From assembly GCA_938015415.1 (NCBI GenBank), contig CALLPK010000033.1:23640-87639 (forward strand): a stretch of DNA of 64,000 nt, given 5' to 3'. Shown piece by piece: positions 8,272-17,421 of this stretch. Numbering within the stretch: position 1 is the stretch's first letter; every line of letters starts with the position of its first letter. Under the pieces are notes generated by a model. That model had not been told where the DNA came from. It did no database searches and saw nothing but the letters and a program-made list of their open reading frames with translations. The position numbers and the translations under genes were made by a program. The stretch comes from an uncultured Saprospiraceae bacterium (GTDB lineage Bacteria > Bacteroidota > Bacteroidia > Chitinophagales > Saprospiraceae).

Positions 8272-9240
8272 GTGAATAACGAAACAAAAATTTTAGCAAT
8301 TGCTCATAAAACAATTGAAATCGAAGCACAGGCGGTTCAACAGTTGAAACATTTGATTGATTCCAATTTTTTTTCGGCTACCGAGCTTATTTTAAACGCT
8401 TCGGGCCGATTGGTAGTAACGGGAATTGGCAAAAGTGCCTTAATTGCCCAGAAATTAGTTGCTACTTTCAATTCTACTGGAACACCAGCTTTGTTTATGC
8501 ATGCTTCTGATGCTATTCACGGAGATTTTGGAATGGTCCAGCCGGATGATATTGTTTTATGCTTATCGAAGAGCGGAGAAACCCTCGAGTTGAAGAATTT
8601 ATTGCCCATGATTAAAAATCTGGGGGCCAGTCTCATTGCTATGACGAGTCGAAAAGATTCTTTTTTAGCCCTTCGTGCAGATTTACTGCTACATATACCC
8701 ATTCCTTCGGAAGCGGATCCTGACAATCTGATACCTACGACCAGCACTACGGTACAATTGGTGATGGGCGATGCACTAGCGATGTCTTTACTTGGACTCC
8801 GAGGGTTTAATAAAGATGATTTCGCAAAAAATCATCCAGGAGGAACGCTGGGCAAAAAATTGCACCTTCGGGTCCATGATTTGATGATCAAAAATGAAAA
8901 ACCAATGGTGTTCCCATTTACGTTGATACCAAAAGTTATCTTTGAAATTAGTTCCAAACGGTTAGGGGCTACAGCGGTCATTGATGAGCAGGAAACATTA
9001 ATGGGTATTATTACCGATGGAGACATCCGCCGGATGCTTGCCAAATATTCAGATTTTAATATTTTATCAGCCAAACAAATTATGACTAATAGTCCTCGAT
9101 ATATTGGGCCACAACAGTTGGCACAAAAAGCACTAGATTTGATGCGCAATAATAGTATCACCCAACTGCCGGTTGTAGAAGGTCATAAATATTTGGGGAT
9201 GATTCATCTGCACGATTTGTTAAAAGAAGGTATTGGTTGA
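8272..9240 (+). CDS. kdsD: D-arabinose-5-phosphate isomerase (KpsF/GutQ family)
   Basis: Interconverts ribulose 5-phosphate and arabinose 5-phosphate, the entry to KDO for lipopolysaccharide. From GTG 8272 the protein has 322 residues: an N-terminal SIS domain with VTGIGKSAL, the STGTPALFMHASDAIHGD segment and LSKSGET, then two CBS domains containing TDGDIRR and LPVV. I chose GTG 8272 because it gives the usual N-terminus (VNNETKILAIAHKTIEIEA) and because a -7 element lies between it and the upstream ATG at 8167; GTG 8248 is the alternative. It is divergent from recQ. Confidence 0.92.
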   Translation: MNNETKILAIAHKTIEIEAQAVQQLKHLIDSNFFSATELILNASGRLVVTGIGKSALIAQKLVATFNSTGTPALFMHASDAIHGDFGMVQPDDIVLCLSKSGETLELKNLLPMIKNLGASLIAMTSRKDSFLALRADLLLHIPIPSEADPDNLIPTTSTTVQLVMGDALAMSLLGLRGFNKDDFAKNHPGGTLGKKLHLRVHDLMIKNEKPMVFPFTLIPKVIFEISSKRLGATAVIDEQETLMGIITDGDIRRMLAKYSDFNILSAKQIMTNSPRYIGPQQLAQKALDLMRNNSITQLPVVEGHKYLGMIHLHDLLKEGIG

Positions 9241-9276
9241 TCTCTATCACACCTGCTCGGTACCCAAGCCTATTCT

Positions 9277-10350
9277 ATGAAGTTGATTAATTTAAAAAAT
9301 TATTTCTTGCGATTAAGTTTTTACTTTCTTTTTATCCTTTCCTTTTGGGGCTGTAAAAAATCTTCGGATTCTGTGGCTCCGGAAATTACGTTCTACCATT
9401 GGAAGAATGAAATACATTTATCATCCGCAGAAACCGACTATCTAGATAGTTTAGCAGTCAAAACGTTATATCTTCGCTTTTTTGATGTGGACTGGAATCC
9501 CGACCGACAGGAACCAATTCCGATTTCAGTTATAAATATTTCCTCTTCTAAAAATTTACCTGCGACGATTATTCCTACCGTTTTTATTACAAATCGTACT
9601 TTTTTAAAAATAAAAAACAATGAAATTTTAAATTTTTCAAATAAATTACTATTAAAAATTAGTACCATTCAAGAGGGTTTACCCAATGTACAAATTCCCG
9701 AAATACAAATAGACTGTGACTGGAGTGGAAAGTCCAGGGAAAACTATTTTCTTTTTTTGAATATTCTAAAAAAGAAGATACACAAAGAAAACAAAAAACT
9801 CTCCGTCACTATTCGTTTACACCAATTAAAATATCCTGATAAAACGGGAACACCACCGGTCGATCGGGGGGTCCTAATGTGTTATAACGTAGGAGATTTA
9901 CAAAAATGGGATACCGAAAACTCTATTTTAGATGATAAAATAACTTCGGCTTATTTAAAAAAAAATATGACTTATCCATTACCCCTTGACCTTGCTTTAC
10001 CCGCTTTTTGCTGGGGAGTTTTGTTCCGTGATGGAAAGATGATTAAACTTCTCAACCAATTGGAAAATTCCGAATTAAGTGATCAAAAATTTTATACTAC
10101 CGAAAATAAAAATCGCTACACCGTACGACAATCCACCTATCTCCACGGTCACTATTTATATCCCAATGACCAAATTCGACTGGAGTCGGTTTCTTCAGCT
10201 ACACTAAAAATTGTTGCAAAACAACTAAAATACGCGCTACCCTCCAATCAGAGGTCATTAATTTTTTATCATCTTGATTCATTGACCCAAGTCAATTATC
10301 CTGCCTCTGAAATAAAAGAAATTCAGCGTATCTTTGGAGAAGTCAAGTGA
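9277..10350 (+). CDS. Lipoprotein of unknown function, possibly a TIM-barrel glycosidase-like protein
   Basis: 357 residues beginning with a lipoprotein signal (lipobox around SFWGC, C26), so it is probably anchored in the outer or inner membrane. The body has alternating strands such as VKTLYLRFFDVDW, IQIDCDWSG and VLMCYNVGD. These resemble the beta-strands of a TIM barrel with acidic residues at strand ends, which suggests a glycoside-hydrolase-like fold (the DUF3142 style). That is an inference with no catalytic motif I can name. Its TGA stop overlaps the GTG start of the next gene (GTGA), so the two are probably translationally coupled. Confidence 0.65.
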   Translation: MKLINLKNYFLRLSFYFLFILSFWGCKKSSDSVAPEITFYHWKNEIHLSSAETDYLDSLAVKTLYLRFFDVDWNPDRQEPIPISVINISSSKNLPATIIPTVFITNRTFLKIKNNEILNFSNKLLLKISTIQEGLPNVQIPEIQIDCDWSGKSRENYFLFLNILKKKIHKENKKLSVTIRLHQLKYPDKTGTPPVDRGVLMCYNVGDLQKWDTENSILDDKITSAYLKKNMTYPLPLDLALPAFCWGVLFRDGKMIKLLNQLENSELSDQKFYTTENKNRYTVRQSTYLHGHYLYPNDQIRLESVSSATLKIVAKQLKYALPSNQRSLIFYHLDSLTQVNYPASEIKEIQRIFGEVK

Positions 10351-12656
10351 AGAAGTTGTTTAAAATAAAAAATATGGCGCCTCTTATAAAAATCGCTTCT
10401 ATCGTTTTAATGATTACGATAATCAGCCTTCCCTATCAGATCAGTAAAGGATGCGGTCCGATAGACTATTCGTTTAAAGGATATAGTTTTTTTGATACCG
10501 ACCTGGTAAAAACTGGGTCGCCTTTCACAGATTTCTTTCTTCGGTTTGACGATTTTTACCATAGTTACGAATTGGCCGATTCGGTGCGTAATACTTCTAA
10601 CTTACAAGAATGGAATACTATTTTTTGTGATCAATTTTACGAAAAAGAAATAAAAGAAATTATCTATGGATCAGTAGAAAATATTGAAGCGATTCAGCGA
10701 GCAAGCGAAAAGAAAAAAAACAAACTTGGACTGCGTTTAAGCCGCAATGGATTTGCCAAACACCTGGTAGATTATCAATGTACAGAAACCATCGACTATC
10801 TACTTTTTGCCAAGTCCTGTGAGCCACATGTAACGCGTAATCCTGATGCCTGGGGAAAGCAAAAAAGAAACTCGGTAGCAATGAAGGCACTAATTTACGA
10901 AGGTGAAAGAGTGTTTTTAAAATTAAAGTCTAATAACCTTAAATTACGATATGCTTACCAGCTAATTCGACTAGCCCAGTACGCTGGAGATTACACGATG
11001 GCGCTGGATTTATACGATCGGTTGCTACCTCGAATTGACCCGGTAGAAAGTATTGTATATGACTGGATTTTGGCTCATAAAGCGGGGGCTTTAGCAAAGG
11101 TCGGTGAAAATGTAGAAGCCGCTTATTTATTTTCTCTCGTATTTGATCGCAGTGATTCCAAACGGGAAGCCGCCTTTCAAAGCTTTAGTATTCGCAGCGA
11201 AAAAGAATGGCAGCAGTGTATGCTGCTCTGTCAAAGTGATCACGAGCGGGCAACCTTGCACGCCATGCGCGCCAGCGAATCGCACAGCAAACCCGTCGCT
11301 GACATGCGTGCAATTTATACACTCGACCCAAAAAATGATAATCTAGAATTATTATTAGCTAAGGAAATTAAAAAATTAGAGAAGGATTTTTTAGGAACGG
11401 AATTTAATCGCTATCGCAAAGACAACGAAAAGTATCATAAAACCCCCCGAAAAGAAGCAACGGCTAACTTAATTGACTTAACGCAATTTGTGATTCAGGT
11501 AGGAAAAGAAAACAACGTTCGTCATCCGGAACTATGGAGACTTGCCGAAGGCTATCTGCTCTATCTTTCCAATGATTTGTACGCCGCAGATCAGGTGTTT
11601 AAAGAAATTGAAAAAACACTCACCAACGAAAAACTACGGGAACAACTGGCGGTCTTTCGACTGGTTTTAAAAATTACTAATTACCAGAATATAGACAAAG
11701 CCAACGAGCAGGAAATTGTACAAATCATCAAGAAAAATGACTTGTATAAAAAGTATCCAGCATTTAAAAAGTTTATTGATGATAAACTGGCTTACGAATA
11801 CCTGCAAGAAGGACATGCGGGTAAAGCTTTCCGAATGCATTATTCGCTCGAAGCCATCAAACCAAATCCACAGGCCAATATTATCAACGATTTAATTGCC
11901 ATTGCCCTTGATCCAGAAAAATCAAGATTTGATAAAATTCTAACAACCAACCAAGACGGTACGGAAATGGTCGATGACTTGCTGGATATAAAAGGGGTCA
12001 TGCTGTGGGATAGTGGAGAACCCGCCGCTGCGCTCGAAGCTTTTAAACAAATACCCGTAGCTCAGCGAGGTGAAAACCATTTTAATCCTTTTATTGAGCG
12101 CGCCAAAATCTGTATTCATTGTAAGCAACCAGATAGTTTATTGATCTATAATCGTCCCGCAATTTTAGAACGGATATTTGAATTAGAGTTTAAGGCTAAC
12201 TCAGATTACTCCAATAGTGCCTTGTATTTTTATCAATTAGGATTAGCCCATTTTAACCTTTCTTATTTCGGTCCTTCCTGGAATGCTATGGATTATTTTA
12301 GAAGTGGTGGTAACTGGCGATATGCAAAATCAAATATTTTTTTACACTGGTATTTTCCTTTTGGGAATAAGGAAAATCACGACCTTTCGAAAGCAAAAAG
12401 TTATTTTAAAAAAGTGCTAGAAGTATCCAAAGATCGGGAGCGCTCCGCCCGTGCGACCTTTTGGCTGGCCCGTTGTGACTGGTTGACTTACGTAACGAGT
12501 AGTGGGTATCAGGCGCCGCGTAACGCTAATTATTTGCCAAGTCTGCCGCCCGAATATCGGGTTTATTACCAACAATTAGAATCTGACTACGCAGAAACTG
12601 ATTTTTATAAATGGGTGATTAAAGAGTGTAAATATTTTCAGGCTTACGCTCGCTAG
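10347..12656 (+). CDS. Large exported protein with tetratricopeptide-like helical repeats, unknown function
   Basis: 769 residues from a GTG start that overlaps the preceding stop by 4 bases; ATG 10374 is an alternative. A hydrophobic N-terminal helix (about 12-30) ends near a KGCGP sequence, so it is exported, possibly as a lipoprotein. The mature part is almost wholly helical, with repeated amphipathic segments around 195-300 and 390-620 that look like degenerate TPRs. I recognise no enzyme motif. Coupling to the preceding lipoprotein suggests that the two act together at the envelope. Confidence 0.65.
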   Translation: MKKLFKIKNMAPLIKIASIVLMITIISLPYQISKGCGPIDYSFKGYSFFDTDLVKTGSPFTDFFLRFDDFYHSYELADSVRNTSNLQEWNTIFCDQFYEKEIKEIIYGSVENIEAIQRASEKKKNKLGLRLSRNGFAKHLVDYQCTETIDYLLFAKSCEPHVTRNPDAWGKQKRNSVAMKALIYEGERVFLKLKSNNLKLRYAYQLIRLAQYAGDYTMALDLYDRLLPRIDPVESIVYDWILAHKAGALAKVGENVEAAYLFSLVFDRSDSKREAAFQSFSIRSEKEWQQCMLLCQSDHERATLHAMRASESHSKPVADMRAIYTLDPKNDNLELLLAKEIKKLEKDFLGTEFNRYRKDNEKYHKTPRKEATANLIDLTQFVIQVGKENNVRHPELWRLAEGYLLYLSNDLYAADQVFKEIEKTLTNEKLREQLAVFRLVLKITNYQNIDKANEQEIVQIIKKNDLYKKYPAFKKFIDDKLAYEYLQEGHAGKAFRMHYSLEAIKPNPQANIINDLIAIALDPEKSRFDKILTTNQDGTEMVDDLLDIKGVMLWDSGEPAAALEAFKQIPVAQRGENHFNPFIERAKICIHCKQPDSLLIYNRPAILERIFELEFKANSDYSNSALYFYQLGLAHFNLSYFGPSWNAMDYFRSGGNWRYAKSNIFLHWYFPFGNKENHDLSKAKSYFKKVLEVSKDRERSARATFWLARCDWLTYVTSSGYQAPRNANYLPSLPPEYRVYYQQLESDYAETDFYKWVIKECKYFQAYAR

Positions 12657-12828
12657 CACTGCTTTTAGGGTAAATTTTACGTTTCAACATTTCTAACATC
12701 TGTGTTATGTTAAAAAAATCATAATGCAACCATCGCTACCCAACTTTGTCATTTTATGGGCCGTCTTCCTGATAACACACAGTTACTTATATGCGAAACT
12801 GTTATTATTCACCCTAAATACTAAAGCG

Positions 12829-13248
12829 ATGAAAAACCTCTCATTTTTATTCCTGCTGGGGATCAGTCTTACCCTTTTTGCTTGTTCTAAAAATAATGAT
12901 TCTGAAACAACGCCCGTAATAAATCAAATTTTTCAACTAGAAGTTTCAGAAACTGCTACCTTTTCCGACTTAAACTTATCCGTTACCGCAGACCAAGTAG
13001 TCGAGGACAATCGGTGTCCTGCCTTTGCTAACTGTATTATGGCCGGTTGGGTAACTGTTTTATTTCAATTCGAGGTAGATGGTACTACTTCTCCAGTTGA
13101 GGTAACCCTTAACCCCGTTAAGCCACAAGATGCCGAAGCAACAGTTGGCGAATATACGATCCGGCTGGTTACCGTAAATCCTTATCCACAAGACTCAAAT
13201 GAAATGAATCAGGAAGACTACAGTTTCTCTCTGGTGGTCGAAAAATAG
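12829..13248 (+). CDS. Small lipoprotein of unknown function
   Basis: 139 residues from ATG 12829. This start gives a clean lipoprotein signal peptide (MKNLSFLFLLGISLTLFAC, lipobox cysteine C19), whereas the longer frame from 12724 adds an unrelated hydrophobic segment. The mature part is a predicted beta domain with the conserved-looking RCPAFANCIMAGW segment, whose two cysteines may form a disulfide. I do not recognise a function. A long-loop inverted repeat follows the stop. Confidence 0.7.
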   Translation: MKNLSFLFLLGISLTLFACSKNNDSETTPVINQIFQLEVSETATFSDLNLSVTADQVVEDNRCPAFANCIMAGWVTVLFQFEVDGTTSPVEVTLNPVKPQDAEATVGEYTIRLVTVNPYPQDSNEMNQEDYSFSLVVEK

Positions 13249-13268
13249 TATCCTAGCCAAAGTTCCAC

Positions 13269-13315
13269 AATCAGCCAATGGTCATACCTCTTTCGTACAC
13301 AATCATTGGCTGATT
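13269..13315. terminator. Inverted repeat, possible terminator
   Basis: Perfect 12-bp arms at 13269-13280 and 13304-13315 with a 23-base loop, just after the small lipoprotein gene. The long loop and the lack of a U run make a terminator only one possibility. Confidence 0.4.
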
Positions 13316-13345
13316 ATAATATTTACGCTCTACTTTTTCTTTGAT

Positions 13346-13379
13346 TTTGAAATTGAAATAATATTTTTTCCTACCTTTG
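13346..13379 (+). promoter_or_regulatory. Promoter of the rhomboid gene
   Basis: A TTTG at 13346-13349 and TACCTTTG at 13372-13379 are separated by 22 bases, close to the Bacteroidota promoter pattern. The element overlaps an apparent TTG start at 13377, which places the real start downstream at ATG 13458. Confidence 0.55.
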
Positions 13380-13457
13380 TTGAGAAAGTTATTAAAAAGC
13401 TTTCCATACTTTGCCCTTCTAAACAACTTCAAAAGTATTTTTCAAAACTCAATTTCT

Positions 13458-14237
13458 ATGATTTTTCCAATTGGTGACGATCAAGTCAAAGGTGGGTATA
13501 CTCCTTATGTAAGTTATACATTTATTGGCTTAAATATCATTGCCTTTCTGCTGCAGATGACTCACCCCAACCTGATGATCTGCGAGTTTGGATCTGTTCC
13601 CAACGATATTCTAAATGGTCAAAACATTTATACGCTCTTTACCAGTATGTTTATGCACGGTAGCATTATGCACATTGTTGGTAACATGCTTTTTCTTTGG
13701 ATTTTTGCGGATAATATCGAGGCGACGGTAGGCAGTCTTCCATTTTTATTTTTCTATTTGATGGGAGGCCTGGTGGCTTCGGCCTTGCATATTTTTCTCA
13801 GTGACGGAACGGGCATGGATTTATCAACTTGCTGTAATATTTGTGGTACACCACCGTGTATGCAAGGAGACAGTGCCTGTCCAGGTTCTATTCCTACGGT
13901 AGGTGCCAGTGGCGCGATCGCTGCGGTCCTAGGTGCCTATTTGGTGATGTTTCCAAAATCCAAGGTCAAACTATTTGTGATCTATTTTTTCCGATCTATC
14001 TATATTTCCGCATTTTGGTTTTTAGGATTCTGGATCGCACAGCAGCTGTTCAGTGGATTTTCTTCACTTGGACCAGAAGCAGCCGCTAGTGGCGGAACGG
14101 CCTGGTGGGCACATATTGGTGGATTTATTTTTGGGGTAGTCGCTGGTTTTTTTGCTAAAATGGGTATGAAAAAAGAGGATGGAATTATGCGCCCACCTAC
14201 TAAAGATCCGGATTATAGTACCAAGGAGTTTGTCTAA
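13458..14237 (+). CDS. Rhomboid-family intramembrane serine protease with cysteine-rich insertion
   Basis: Cleaves transmembrane helices within the membrane. 259 residues from ATG 13458, which lies downstream of the promoter, with six or more hydrophobic segments. The catalytic serine motif GASGAIA and the histidine in WWAHIGGFIFG are both present, and the N-terminal HGSIMHIVGNMLFLW segment matches the family's HxxxxHxxxN pattern. Unusually, a segment just before the serine motif carries five cysteines in about 17 residues (CCNICGTPPCMQGDSAC). It could be a disulfide- or metal-stabilised loop. The substrate is unknown. Confidence 0.9.
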   Translation: MIFPIGDDQVKGGYTPYVSYTFIGLNIIAFLLQMTHPNLMICEFGSVPNDILNGQNIYTLFTSMFMHGSIMHIVGNMLFLWIFADNIEATVGSLPFLFFYLMGGLVASALHIFLSDGTGMDLSTCCNICGTPPCMQGDSACPGSIPTVGASGAIAAVLGAYLVMFPKSKVKLFVIYFFRSIYISAFWFLGFWIAQQLFSGFSSLGPEAAASGGTAWWAHIGGFIFGVVAGFFAKMGMKKEDGIMRPPTKDPDYSTKEFV

Positions 14238-14350
14238 GTATAGGACGAGTGTTAAGTTTTTTGTAGTTTATTTTACTTCTTGAACAAAAGGACCAATTTG
14301 ACTTTTAATACAATATTCATTTAATCAAGGAAATTGTTTAAACGTGAAAA

Positions 14351-16132
14351 ATGACCTTTGAAATTGTATTAGTGTTCGGTGTAATTTTTCTGGCAATCGT
14401 TTTTTTTGTCACTGAATGGCTGCCCATTGATGTAGTTTCTTTTGGCATCATGGTAACGCTGTTGGTGACCGGGTTAGTCACCCCTCAACAAGGCATCATG
14501 GGTTTTGGTAACCAGGCTACCATTACGATTCTGGCCTTAATGATTGTAGGAATTGGTTTAGAACAAAGTGGAGCCATCACTTTGCTGGGGCAACAGCTAC
14601 AAAAGCTATTTATGCTTCCAATTTGGCTAGCGATTACCCTAATGATGCTGATCGTGGCCTTTGTCTCGGCCTTTATCAGCTCGACAGCAGTAGTCATTGT
14701 ATTTTTAAGAGTCTTTATTGAGATTGCGCCAAAGATTAATATCAACCTCTCCAAATTACTGATTCCCTTATCTTTTTCAGCCATCATTGGTGGCTCCTGC
14801 AGTTTAATGGGAACCTCTACCAATCTGATTGTCAATTCTATTGTCAGTAGTCAGGGCTACGGCGATCTGGAGATTTTTGAATTTTCGGGGATCGGCGTTT
14901 TATTTCTGGTCGCTACGATTATTTATATGATTGTCATTGGTGTACGTTTGATTCCAGCACGCGCCAAACAGCTTAATATGGTTGAGGAATTTCAATTACA
15001 GGATTACCTCACGTTGCTAGAAGTCAGCAGTGAATCAAAAATGATCGGAAAAGAAGTTGCCGAAACAACTTTTAAAAAGGACAATCAAATTGAACTTTTG
15101 AAAATTTATCACCAAACGGGACAGGAACGATTTCCAACCGACAATGAAATTATACGTCAGGGTGACCAATTATTGGTCAAAGGAAGTCTAGAAAAAATGA
15201 AGTCCATCTACAATAGTCGCGGCGTAAATTTTGTTCACCAAAAAAACCTACCAGAAAATTTTACTGACGAGGAAGATTCAGAACAAATACTTTGTAAAGC
15301 ACTCGTCCTACCCAACAGTCGAGTAGTCGGTAGCAACTTTAGAAAGGCACAAATAAAAAGCACGTTTCAGGCAATTCCCCTGGCTGTTCAGAAAAAACGA
15401 AAGATTGTCCGACGGAAACTTAGTAAAATAAAAATAGAAATTGGAGACATATTGTTAGTATCCGTAAATAAGGCAGACTTTCAACGCTTTTATAAACTAC
15501 CCGACTTTTTGGTATTACAGGAATTTGAGGAATTTGATAAAAATTTTGGTAATAAATGGGTGGCAATCGGAATTCTGACCGGTCTAGTTTTGCTGGCAGC
15601 ATTTGGTATATTACCGATCATGATTAGTGCGTTAGCGGGCGCTTTTGCGATGGCGATTACCCGATGTGTCGATATACACAAGGCTTATCGTGAAATGAAC
15701 TGGGGAATCATTTTCCTGCTGGCAGGGATGATTCCATTAGGTTCAGCGATGAGCAATACCGGAGCCGATAGTTATTTAGCCAATCAATTTATCCAGCTGC
15801 TGGGAAATGGAAATCCAACCATTTTTATTTCCGCGTTATTCATTTTTACGATGCTGATGAGCGGATTTATTTCTAATAATGCGACCGCAATTTTACTAAC
15901 GCCCATTGCTATTTCGATTGCTATAAAGTCTGGACTAGATCCCAAACCTTTTATCCTCACCATTATGTTTGCGGCCAATATGAGTTTTTTCACACCCATT
16001 GGTTACCAAACCAATACCTTAATTCTTAGTCCGGGAAATTATAAATTCCGAGACTTTCTGCTCGTCGGAGGAATCCTGACCATCATCTGCTGGGTAATTG
16101 CCACCCTGGTTATACCATGGATTTATTTTTAA
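14351..16132 (+). CDS. SLC13/DASS-type anion permease with TrkA-C domains
   Basis: A 593-residue inner-membrane transporter. The N-terminal half (about 1-200) and C-terminal half (about 395-593) each contain several membrane helices. They include GSCSLMGTSTNLIV and, in the second half, SNNATAILLTPIA, the paired SNT-type motifs of the divalent anion:Na+ symporter superfamily. The central cytoplasmic part (about 210-380) has two TrkA-C-like domains, with EVSSESKMIGKEV and ALVLPNSRVVGSNF beginning each, as in SAC1/YbhI-like sulfate transporters. The substrate is probably sulfate or a dicarboxylate but cannot be decided. No co-directed partner is close enough to suggest an operon. Confidence 0.9.
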   Translation: MTFEIVLVFGVIFLAIVFFVTEWLPIDVVSFGIMVTLLVTGLVTPQQGIMGFGNQATITILALMIVGIGLEQSGAITLLGQQLQKLFMLPIWLAITLMMLIVAFVSAFISSTAVVIVFLRVFIEIAPKININLSKLLIPLSFSAIIGGSCSLMGTSTNLIVNSIVSSQGYGDLEIFEFSGIGVLFLVATIIYMIVIGVRLIPARAKQLNMVEEFQLQDYLTLLEVSSESKMIGKEVAETTFKKDNQIELLKIYHQTGQERFPTDNEIIRQGDQLLVKGSLEKMKSIYNSRGVNFVHQKNLPENFTDEEDSEQILCKALVLPNSRVVGSNFRKAQIKSTFQAIPLAVQKKRKIVRRKLSKIKIEIGDILLVSVNKADFQRFYKLPDFLVLQEFEEFDKNFGNKWVAIGILTGLVLLAAFGILPIMISALAGAFAMAITRCVDIHKAYREMNWGIIFLLAGMIPLGSAMSNTGADSYLANQFIQLLGNGNPTIFISALFIFTMLMSGFISNNATAILLTPIAISIAIKSGLDPKPFILTIMFAANMSFFTPIGYQTNTLILSPGNYKFRDFLLVGGILTIICWVIATLVIPWIYF

Positions 16133-16224
16133 CCTTTTCTTGGAACTCAATGCCTGTTGAATTGCGTTTACTGATTATTTGGTAGGACATAAATGAGCCG
16201 ATAGCATAATTCCCTACAATATAT

Positions 16225-16232
16225 TACCTTTG
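16225..16232 (+). promoter_or_regulatory. -7 promoter element of pheS
   Basis: TACCTTTG matches TAnnTTTG and overlaps an apparent TTG start at 16230. The pheS start is therefore taken as ATG 16257, with a leader of roughly 18 bases. Confidence 0.55.
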
Positions 16233-16256
16233 TTCACTTCAAACAAAACTAGTGGC

Positions 16257-17282
16257 ATGTTCGACAAAGTAAAAGACATTTTAGCAGAAATTCAGTCTGC
16301 CAATCCCAATACAGCGGAAGAAATTGAGCAATTCCGGATTAAATATCTGGGATCAAAAAATATTCTTAAACCCCTTATGGGCGAGATTCGTAATATTCCC
16401 AATGAAAAAAAGAAGGAATATGGTCAGCTGGTGAACGAAACCAAGCAGGCCGCCGAAAAAAAATTAGCGGCTCTCCAGGCATCACAAAGCAACGCGGCAG
16501 CCGCTTCCGAAGCACAAAAACTGGACCTCACCGCTACCGGCGAACCAATCGCATTGGGTTCCCGTCATCCCATTTCCATAACGATGGATCGAATTATCGA
16601 TATTTTTGCGCGCATCGGTTTTACCGTAGCTGAAGACCGTGAAATTGAAGATGATTGGCACAACTTCAGCGCCATGAATACGCCCGAAGATCATCCTGCC
16701 CGTGATATGCAGGATACTTTCTATCTAAAAGACAGTACTTCCATGTTGTTACGGACGCATACCTCTTCTGTGCAGGCGCGAGTCATGACCCATAAAAAAC
16801 CACCAATCCGAATTATTGCGCCGGGACGGGTTTACCGAAATGAGACGATCTCCGCGCGTGCACATTGCCAGTTCCATCAGGTTGAAGGGTTATACGTCGA
16901 CGAGAATGTATCTTTTGCGGACCTCAAACAGACCCTGCTATATTTTGCGCAGGAAATGTATGGTCCTAATACAAAAATCAGATTACGACCTTCTTATTTC
17001 CCATTTACTGAACCAAGTGCCGAAATGGATGTATCTTGTTTTATTTGTGACACCAAAGGTTGTAATGTTTGTAAATATACGGGTTGGGTAGAGGTCTTAG
17101 GTTGTGGAATGGTAGATCCAAAAGTATTGGAAAACTGCGGAATTGACTCGGAAAAATATACCGGATTTGCTTTTGGTATGGGAATCGAGCGACAAGCAAT
17201 GCTTCGCTACCGAATTAACGATATCCGGTTGTTATTTGAAAATGATATTCGCTTTTTAAAGCAATTTACATCTGCTATTTAG
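16257..17282 (+). CDS. pheS: Phenylalanine--tRNA ligase alpha subunit
   Basis: The catalytic subunit of the alpha2-beta2 enzyme that charges tRNA-Phe. 341 residues from ATG 16257, the normal length. An N-terminal coiled coil that binds tRNA (about 1-90) is followed by the class II core. Motif 1 includes GSRHPI, motif 2 is GRVYRNETISARAHCQFHQVEG, and motif 3 includes GFAFGMGIER near the C-terminus. FTEPSAEMDV lies in the phenylalanine pocket region. A CFICDTKGCNVCKYTGW segment carries cysteines typical of the bacterial subunit. pheT is not in the window. Confidence 0.97.
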   Translation: MFDKVKDILAEIQSANPNTAEEIEQFRIKYLGSKNILKPLMGEIRNIPNEKKKEYGQLVNETKQAAEKKLAALQASQSNAAAASEAQKLDLTATGEPIALGSRHPISITMDRIIDIFARIGFTVAEDREIEDDWHNFSAMNTPEDHPARDMQDTFYLKDSTSMLLRTHTSSVQARVMTHKKPPIRIIAPGRVYRNETISARAHCQFHQVEGLYVDENVSFADLKQTLLYFAQEMYGPNTKIRLRPSYFPFTEPSAEMDVSCFICDTKGCNVCKYTGWVEVLGCGMVDPKVLENCGIDSEKYTGFAFGMGIERQAMLRYRINDIRLLFENDIRFLKQFTSAI

Positions 17283-17421
17283 AGGTTTTGCTTTTTGCCG
17301 CTTGCTTTGCTTAATCGCGTAGGCGTTTAGAATTGAAGATAGGCAGGAACCGCAAATCGAAAACTTTTGTTGTATTTCACAACATCCAATTCTAATAAAA
17401 AATTTAATCCATCCTCCGGTT

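Noticed and set aside
12724-12828. Upstream extension of the small lipoprotein
   Set aside because: Starting at ATG 12829 gives a normal lipoprotein signal peptide; the extension would place a second hydrophobic segment before it.
13377-13457. N-terminal extension of the rhomboid protein from a TTG start
   Set aside because: The TTG is part of the -7 element TACCTTTG, so the region is upstream of or at the transcription start.
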